Source: Heterobasidion occidentale (Eukaryota; Basidiomycota; Agaricomycetes; Russulales; Bondarzewiaceae). From it: a stretch of DNA of 64,000 bases. The notes under the pieces are model-generated. The model saw only the letters and a list, made by a program, of their open reading frames with translations. It did no database searches and was not told the DNA's origin. Both the position numbers and the translations under genes were made by a program. Location: positions 2,046,001-2,110,000 of the forward strand of contig JBCAQO010000008.1 of assembly GCA_039111635.1 (NCBI GenBank). Direction: 5' to 3'. Positions within the stretch are counted from its first letter, which is position 1. Each line of letters begins with the position of its first letter. Positions 57,728-64,000 of the stretch are shown here, in pieces.

Positions 57728-60700
57728 CAGACAGACCGACGAGCAGTATTCGTGTTCTCTTTTTGTTTTACTCCCCTCACCTTGCTTATCTCGCACACTC
57801 ACGACATCTCGGATATCCTGCAAACCCTTTGCTTTTCTTTTTGATATTTCCTCTATCCGATCTTGCTTTGCTTGCTTCACTACTAACATACAACCCCTTC
57901 GCGTTCTCTGGTTCGATTATTGTTCACTCTTCGATCTTGTCTCAAGCTCCTCAAGCTTTTCACCTTTTGCGCTAACCCGAAACTGTCTAGCACCACGAAT
58001 CCGCCCAAGCAGTGTAGCATACCCAGAAACCATCGAATGTATTCCCTGGGTCATATGAATCCGAAGCTCCACTTTATCTTGAATCTTTGCCTGGGGCCTG
58101 AAAGCTTGAAGCTTGAAGCATCGAGGGTCAGCGAGGGCTGCGGCATCTCGGCCATATTCAAACCAATCGATCTCAGTGGGAGTTTGTACTTGCCCGCCGG
58201 GGCGCATGACCTGCTATGTGCCTTATCGGTGGAAACACTGAGGACAGCTAGTGTCCGAGGACAGCGCTCCTTGCTCGACGCAGGTACAGCAAGTTTTCCC
58301 GAATCCACACAATCACAGCTCTATGCTGCAATATTATCGCTCCCATCGGCGTGCAACTCCCAGGGGCTGTGGCTCCGTTAATCTGGATGGCCTGAGCGCT
58401 CAGTACTGGTTCTCAGCGGCTGTCATACAGCTGTAACTCAACTAGCTGTAAGACTGCTGTAACTCACTTGTATAACTCTGACTTTGTTCCTTCCTGGTTA
58501 TCTTATCACATCGGCTCAGATCGCCTCTTGACTCCGCCGGCAATTCACGGCTTGGACTGTTTAGGCGAATTACGTGGGCCATCGAGCTCGGAAGCAAATC
58601 GTCTTTTCCAAACCGACACCCGTGAGATCACTGTGAGATCTTTGCTGCTTGCGCCGCGGATCTTCCATAGTCGGCGCTGTTGGGGCAGTGTCTTCGATCT
58701 TGCTATCTGGCCATCCCACGCACAGTGTGCGTGTCATGGCGTGTAGACATGTCAGACACGCGCTATACAGATGTATAAGCGCGCGGTTCGGTGGGCGATG
58801 AAGATAGCGTCCTGTGGAATGTTCTTCGGGGAGGCCGTGCGGCTCGTTTTGGGTGGACACACTGTGGACACTTCGCTTTGGCGGTGAGTCCGAGTCACGT
58901 GCTGTGCTGTACGCTTGGCAGCAAGCGCCCGTCGTCGTTCCCCGAGAGCGCGCTACGAGGCGTTACGCCCTTAGCCTCAACCCCACGGGCGCTCCATCGC
59001 CGAGAGCCTCGTTGGATCAGATATACGTAGGTCATCGTCTGCCCGAAACGCTCCATGGCATGTCTGTAGAGGGACAAACGCCAGGGCACACGCATGCCGT
59101 GGGAAGTGGGGCCCCTTCCCTCCATGTATTTTTGCGCCGTGAGCAAGTGCGAGCCGGACGCACCAGGTCACATCACTGTAAGCGCTGCAATATACAGCTG
59201 GGCCCCCTCCTCCGCCTTCCATTCTCACCAATCTAGAACGCTTGCTAACGTACTCTCTCGCAGACGCACCTTGCGCCGTCCTCATCTCCGTTTCGAGAGG
59301 CTCTAGACCATGCCGTTGACTTTGATATCGCGCGCGCCAGCTCCTCTCAGCGATGCGAAACGGGCGCGTCCCGATTTATGAATGATGCCGATCTTGCTTT
59401 GGGCGTGTAGTGATTTCGAAGGTCCCAATGTCATGACGTGATGGCCCCGCAGATATCCGGTATACAACAGATGAGAGCTGGTGATTGCGTACGCTGCGCT
59501 TGCACACACCGCCGACTTACGGCGGACGATAGGAGTCACCAGGACTCTTTCCGATGGAGCTCATTGAAGGCCAGTCCTACTCCGCTGCTCCTCCAACTGT
59601 TTCGCCCTGGGTGCGGCGCAGCGACGTGTCTCAAAACTTCGGTTGAAATATATTGACTGCGGCCGACCTGCGTTATCAGATCCGCGAGCTCAGCGCACTT
59701 CGGAGGCTAATGAAGTTTTTGAATCCTCTCCCCGCACGCGCTATCTCCACAAGGCCCGCCATAGGTCATCGTAGTCCTCAAACGGGCCAACTTTCAGATC
59801 CTGATCACACCCACAAATGGATGGTCTCGACAGAGTTCATAATACCGACTGCGTGCGACCTCCTGTGGTCCATTTCCTGTTGCTCCAGGTCCTAGTGTTT
59901 GTGTGATATGTAGTTGGGTGAGGCCCCCCCTTTCCTCCGTTGAATCGATGACGCAGCTTGACAAGTTATTATCAGATACTCATGACCCTATGGCACTTAT
60001 TTTTGCGATCGTGCTTGAACCTTGTACCCCACCCGGGGGAGCAGGCGGGTTTCTCAGACGGGTGTGTTCACACTACCCATCGTGACGCGGAAAAAAATCT
60101 GACCTATTTGCGTACTTGGGAGAGCACATGCATTATAGCGTCCCCGAAAGAGGAACTTGTCAAATATATGACCAATCCATGGGGCAATCTACGAACTCGT
60201 TTATCCTGGAGGTGGAAATGTTGCCCCCTGCCGATATAGAATTCGCGGCGGCACGCAATCGACTACAGCGCTCGTTTGTTCTGAACTCGTTGGGCCTCAG
60301 CAGGTTGCACTGCTTACGCACAAATTTCATGCGTGATGACAAGGCCGGTCACCTTCTTTCAATCCTACCCCCATTCCCGACGCGATTAATCATGCGCATA
60401 CAAGGAGGTCGCGTTGTGGGTCTAGAAATTCTTACTCGGAAGGTCATGCCAATTATCCTAAGCCAGGTATTGGTCTCATTCGTCGCTGGCGTACATTGGA
60501 CCCTGTTCTGACTTTCTGCAGAGAAGTATTTGCTACGCAGCACGCGAGCTCCTCCTGCCCTCACAACTGCTGTTAACAGCTACTATGTGAAGGGCGGGCA
60601 CTGCTTAGGGGTATGCGGATGCATGTGGGCGTGTGTGTTGCTCATTCAGTATATGACGGATGATCTCGCCATCTTCCCTCTCGCGCGATGCGATCATCTT

Positions 60701-62563
60701 CTACAAATAGAGTAACTCCGAGCTTGGCACCGTCTAGCTCGCATACCGATCACTGGTCGGCCTTCCTGTGCCTTGAAGGTGAGATATAATCTTCGTATAA
60801 ACTGTGCGTCCATTTACCTGTATCTCCTTTCTTGACCACCTGTATTGCACGAGTGACAGTCATTGGACTCTATTGACTGAATTTATAGATCACCTACTCT
60901 GTCGTGATTACCCGAAATATACTGAGCCGACCTTGTCGGTCATGGCCTTCTAACTAATTGCCGTATTGGTGCTCAACGTCCAGCTACCATGACCCGAGTT
61001 TAGAACATTCTATAGCGATATGCAACAGTAAGCTGTTCTCCCAAATAATTTATCCAGGGCGCTCCAAAGGTGTTGGCGCGTCGGCGCTCAGACTCCAGAG
61101 CCCGTATCTCAACGTGTGACTGTTGAATGGATCAGCTCAATCCACAGCCTCCATCGCACAGACTTGGCTTACTACGCTGCTGCACACCCTGTGCGCTTTG
61201 CGCGCTTGAGCGCTGTCGTTTTCCTTTCGTGGTAGGTCTTGTTGACCTTCTTTATCCGGACAAAGACGGATACTACTTGAGGCATCGCTTGATCAGTTGC
61301 TCGATGAGGATGGTCAGTCGGCGCTTGATGAAGGTTGGGGACCTTCCCGAATTGGTTCTCGAATAGCCAAGTTCAAACAGCTAAGTTCTTGTGAGTCGAG
61401 ATACCTCCGAGTGCCTGACAAGTTCCCCGAGGTCGAACCGGTCGCGTGGGGCGGTCGAGCGTCTGGGCTAAATCAGGCTGACCTGCGTTCGAACACACTT
61501 GTAACTTACCAGCGGCTGTGTCCACCCTCGAGCCTCGGGCTTTCGATAGATTCACAGACAGTTTAGGTGACGTTTTTGGATTCCAAGCTTCCTCTACCAC
61601 GGGCGAATCGAACACTCCCTGTGGTGCAATTTTCCGATCGACCTGACTTCCAGCGCCCTACAGCAGCTCTCAGCACTTTCCGAATACAGGTCGTTACGGG
61701 GTTATCTGGTGAGCGTCATTTCTGCCTCATGTCGCGATTGAGCCCATGGGTCTTTGGATGTATGCAGGATGCTTTGCCCGGCCTGGCTCGATTCGCTTGC
61801 GCGCCGTTGTTTAGTATTGGCTACACTACTATAGTCGCCGCTGTTGGCAAGCCACCGGATGTGTGCAGTATGTGTGCGCAGCCATCGAACTGAACCGCCC
61901 ATGATTTCTCAGGAACCTATTGATTTGATCGGCATTCGTTTGAAATCGGTACGCTTGAGCTTGTTTGAGTGTCCTCGAAATCACCCTATAAGTGTCGAGG
62001 CCTCCCGAAAGACGGGTCTTGCAAATTACTCACCGCGTGCAAGACACAAGGTGTCTCGCATCATCCTTGGGTCTATCTAACTGAACTCAGTTGATGTTTT
62101 AGGCCATATTATATTATGTGGGGCGGATAGTAGGGGCTCATACCCCCGTGTGCACAAGATGATGAAGAATGGTATGTCTGGGTTTCTTCAGCCGACGTCA
62201 ATTTTTTTCGAGACGGACTGCTGAGAACCCACGGTCTGGTTTTTGACTTGTTTCCCATATCACCATATTCGTCTGATGCGGTCAGCTCACCAGTCTTAAT
62301 TGATCCCTGTCGTCACCAGATCATCTGCCTATGTTTATGGCCTCGCTGGATGCTACATCCAACATATCAGATCAAGAGATGCTGCTGGATGCCATACAAC
62401 GTTGGACGCCTCGTTCTTCTTAATGATGATGTTGTACAATTGTACGAGCTTACTTAGATACACCATAACCATGCGTATATACACGTTCCAGGCTGTCCAC
62501 GCCTAATCCTCGAGCATGAAACCTTTACATCCCACGACACCTCCTAACGGCATTTCGTCATCT
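57728..62563. other. 4.8-kb interval, nothing recognised
   Basis: Largest gap in the window. Many short ORFs on both strands, in overlapping frames, none with clear family resemblance. The best candidate is a plus frame at about 60116-60480 that could splice (60472-60520) to a stop near 60588 and contains a basic, aliphatic stretch. I could not link it to a family. Nothing typical of an intact retroelement or DNA transposon (long polyprotein, terminal repeats) was seen. Confidence 0.4.
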
Positions 62564-64000
62564 TCACTTGGATCCTTGTACTACCTCTCGCTCTCCACTA
62601 TCGATGCGATCCATACCCTCCGTTCTTCGTCTCGATCGACCTGTAGTGGTTGGCGCCCCCTGTTTCGCATTTGCGTGACTCCACACAACCCTCCCCCGGC
62701 CATCAGTCATGAATGGGGGTTCGGCATCTTGCTCAACCTCTGGAAACGGTGATGGATCAGGATCGCTCTCTGACGAGCGTTCCGGAGTGGGGATTATGTG
62801 GAGTAAAGCGCCCTCCGTTGCTTCTTCCCGAGCAACGGCAACTATCATAGATGACTCCTCCACCGCGGAATCACTATGGACAGGCGCTATGTCATCAGGG
62901 GGCACAGGTGGAGTCAGGTCTGAAGCGCCTTCGTCCCTGTGCAGTGCCAGATGAGCATCATCAGGTACTTCGTCATTTCGTTCTGCAGTGCCGTCAATAT
63001 CAGTCATTGTGCGCGGAAGATCCCATGTGGTATGATCTTCGAATACATCGGCCGCATAATCGGCAGGCAGGGACGCTGTGTTCGGCACGAGGGATGGATC
63101 CTCATTGACTGCATCCTCGGCATCAGAAGCGGGAGGATCGGTCGCAGCTCCCAGCACTGATACTGAAGACATGCCACTGGCTGATGCGGGACGTGGGGGG
63201 TATAGAAGGTCGTAGGGACGAAAGCGATTGAAAGTGAACGTGATGGAGCCATTATCTGCTGCTGGCACCATAGAAGGCAAGTTGGGAGCCTGTACATCGA
63301 GAGTGGTTCCGATGGCGTCTGAGAGACGTCGTAGCTCATCTAAATCGTGATCTGTCTAAAATGGGTTTGGGATCGTTCCAAAATTTGATCTCGTGAGCAG
63401 CTACGAGACGTATTAGCAGATTGAAGGTCACATACCAGTCTGAGCTCGCCTGCTCCTTCCCCATCGTCATCGAGTGTGCTCGTATCTGCTTCGAGAAGCC
63501 GAGACTCTCCCACTTCAGCATCGTTTCCAATTAACACTGAGGGCGTCTCGGCATCGAGGTAGATATTCTCATTACTAAAGAATATATCCATACCACCAAA
63601 ACGCATGAGTCGGTCCAAGGTGAAAAGTGTATCGTTATCATCATGAGCAGATTGACGATACGACCCGGATTTTCTTGATTTCCACCGCTATAGCCATCGG
63701 ATCGGCGTGAGCTTACCTAGTCAGTACGATGCACTGAAGAGTTGCTTACAGCCATATAGTAGTCAACACCGTGGGGGAATACGTGCGGCGTGCCATCAGC
63801 ATTCTCATGTTTATACAGACAATCGTGACCGAATGGGCAGAACTTTTCTTCCTCAGGACTTTCCTCGAAATACCTGCAATACACCACCATGTTATTGGAC
63901 CAATGAGAATATTTAATCGGAGCACCTACTTGCACTTTACAAGAGCCATACTGGCTTTGTACGACTTTATCACGGCAGCTTTGCCTGGATGATTATCAGG
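62564..64000 (-). CDS. Makorin-like CCCH protein, C-terminal part (5' end outside window)
   Basis: C-terminal portion of a makorin-type protein (RING E3 ligase flanked by CCCH zinc fingers). Exons downwards: beyond 64000 to 63930, 63873-63750, 63687-63436, 63355-62564, all in phase. The visible start (HPGKAAVIKSYKASMALVKC) is the linker that follows the RING in makorins. The last CCCH finger is CKYFEESPEEEKFCPFGHDC with LYKHENADGT. It is followed by DNDTLFTLDRLMRFGGMDIF, an acidic region, the hydrophobic ITFTFNRFRPYDLLYPPRPA, and a long Asp/Glu/Ser/Pro-rich tail ending in a basic RSRRRTEGMDR. The RING itself lies outside the window, so ligase activity is by family inference. Confidence 0.85.

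Noticed and set aside
57917..58207. 96-codon minus-strand ORF after family member A
   Set aside because: Plausible composition but no similarity, no splice context and overlap with other frames; not enough to call a gene.
58700..58746. Possible pheromone-type CAAX end (CHGV then stop)
   Set aside because: The last residues do not fit a CAAX box and the upstream peptide does not resemble a pheromone precursor.

Overview
The window is nuclear DNA of a filamentous basidiomycete, most likely an Agaricomycete. Genes are intron-dense (most introns 50-70 bases, GT-AG), closely packed and of mixed strand. Their closest remembered relatives are mushroom-type proteins: FunK1 kinase, a Ubc2/Ste50-type SAM-RA-SH3 adaptor, an Agaricomycete Zn(II)2Cys6 regulator and a velvet factor. 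No rRNA, tRNA, CRISPR array or intact transposon was recognised. Every identification rests on reading the translated sequence and on memory of the families; no database search was run.

Layout. 1-8.4 kb: unknown protein running off the left edge, velvet-domain regulator, cysteine-rich CYSTM tail protein, cytochrome c1, SAC3/GANP (Thp3-like) protein. 8.7-16.8 kb: Zn2Cys6 transcription factor, tRNA-splicing endonuclease subunit SEN2, and, divergent from SEN2, dynein intermediate chain. 17-24.6 kb: alanine-glyoxylate aminotransferase and, convergent with it, sulfite reductase beta subunit. 24.6-29 kb: sparse accessory stretch with one member of an unnamed family. 29-38 kb: Ubc2/Ste50 adaptor, a large proline-rich protein with acidic DDFxDF-type motifs, and a BRAP2/ETP1-type RING ubiquitin ligase. 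38.7-44.8 kb: second family member, Nudix hydrolase, FunK1-type kinase. 44.7-48 kb: no recognisable gene. 48-57.8 kb: V-ATPase assembly factor VMA12, ataxin-10 homologue, LEO1, and the third and longest member of the unnamed family. 57.7-62.5 kb: no recognisable gene. 62.5-64 kb: C-terminal part of a makorin-like protein leaving the right edge.

Most genes are core housekeeping functions (respiration, sulfate assimilation, tRNA splicing, transcription elongation, V-ATPase assembly, microtubule motor) and do not form a metabolic cluster. Two observations stand out. First, three genes here (56.3-57.7, 26.7-27.6 and 38.8-39.6 kb) share a C-terminal module and the same intron positions, so they look like dispersed members of one unnamed fungal family. 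Second, about sixteen single-base losses, often in short G or C runs, break otherwise well conserved exons in seven or eight genes while the other genes are perfectly in frame. This looks more like consensus error than gene decay, and it matters to anyone translating this sequence. Exon coordinates below were worked out by hand from splice signals and family conservation.
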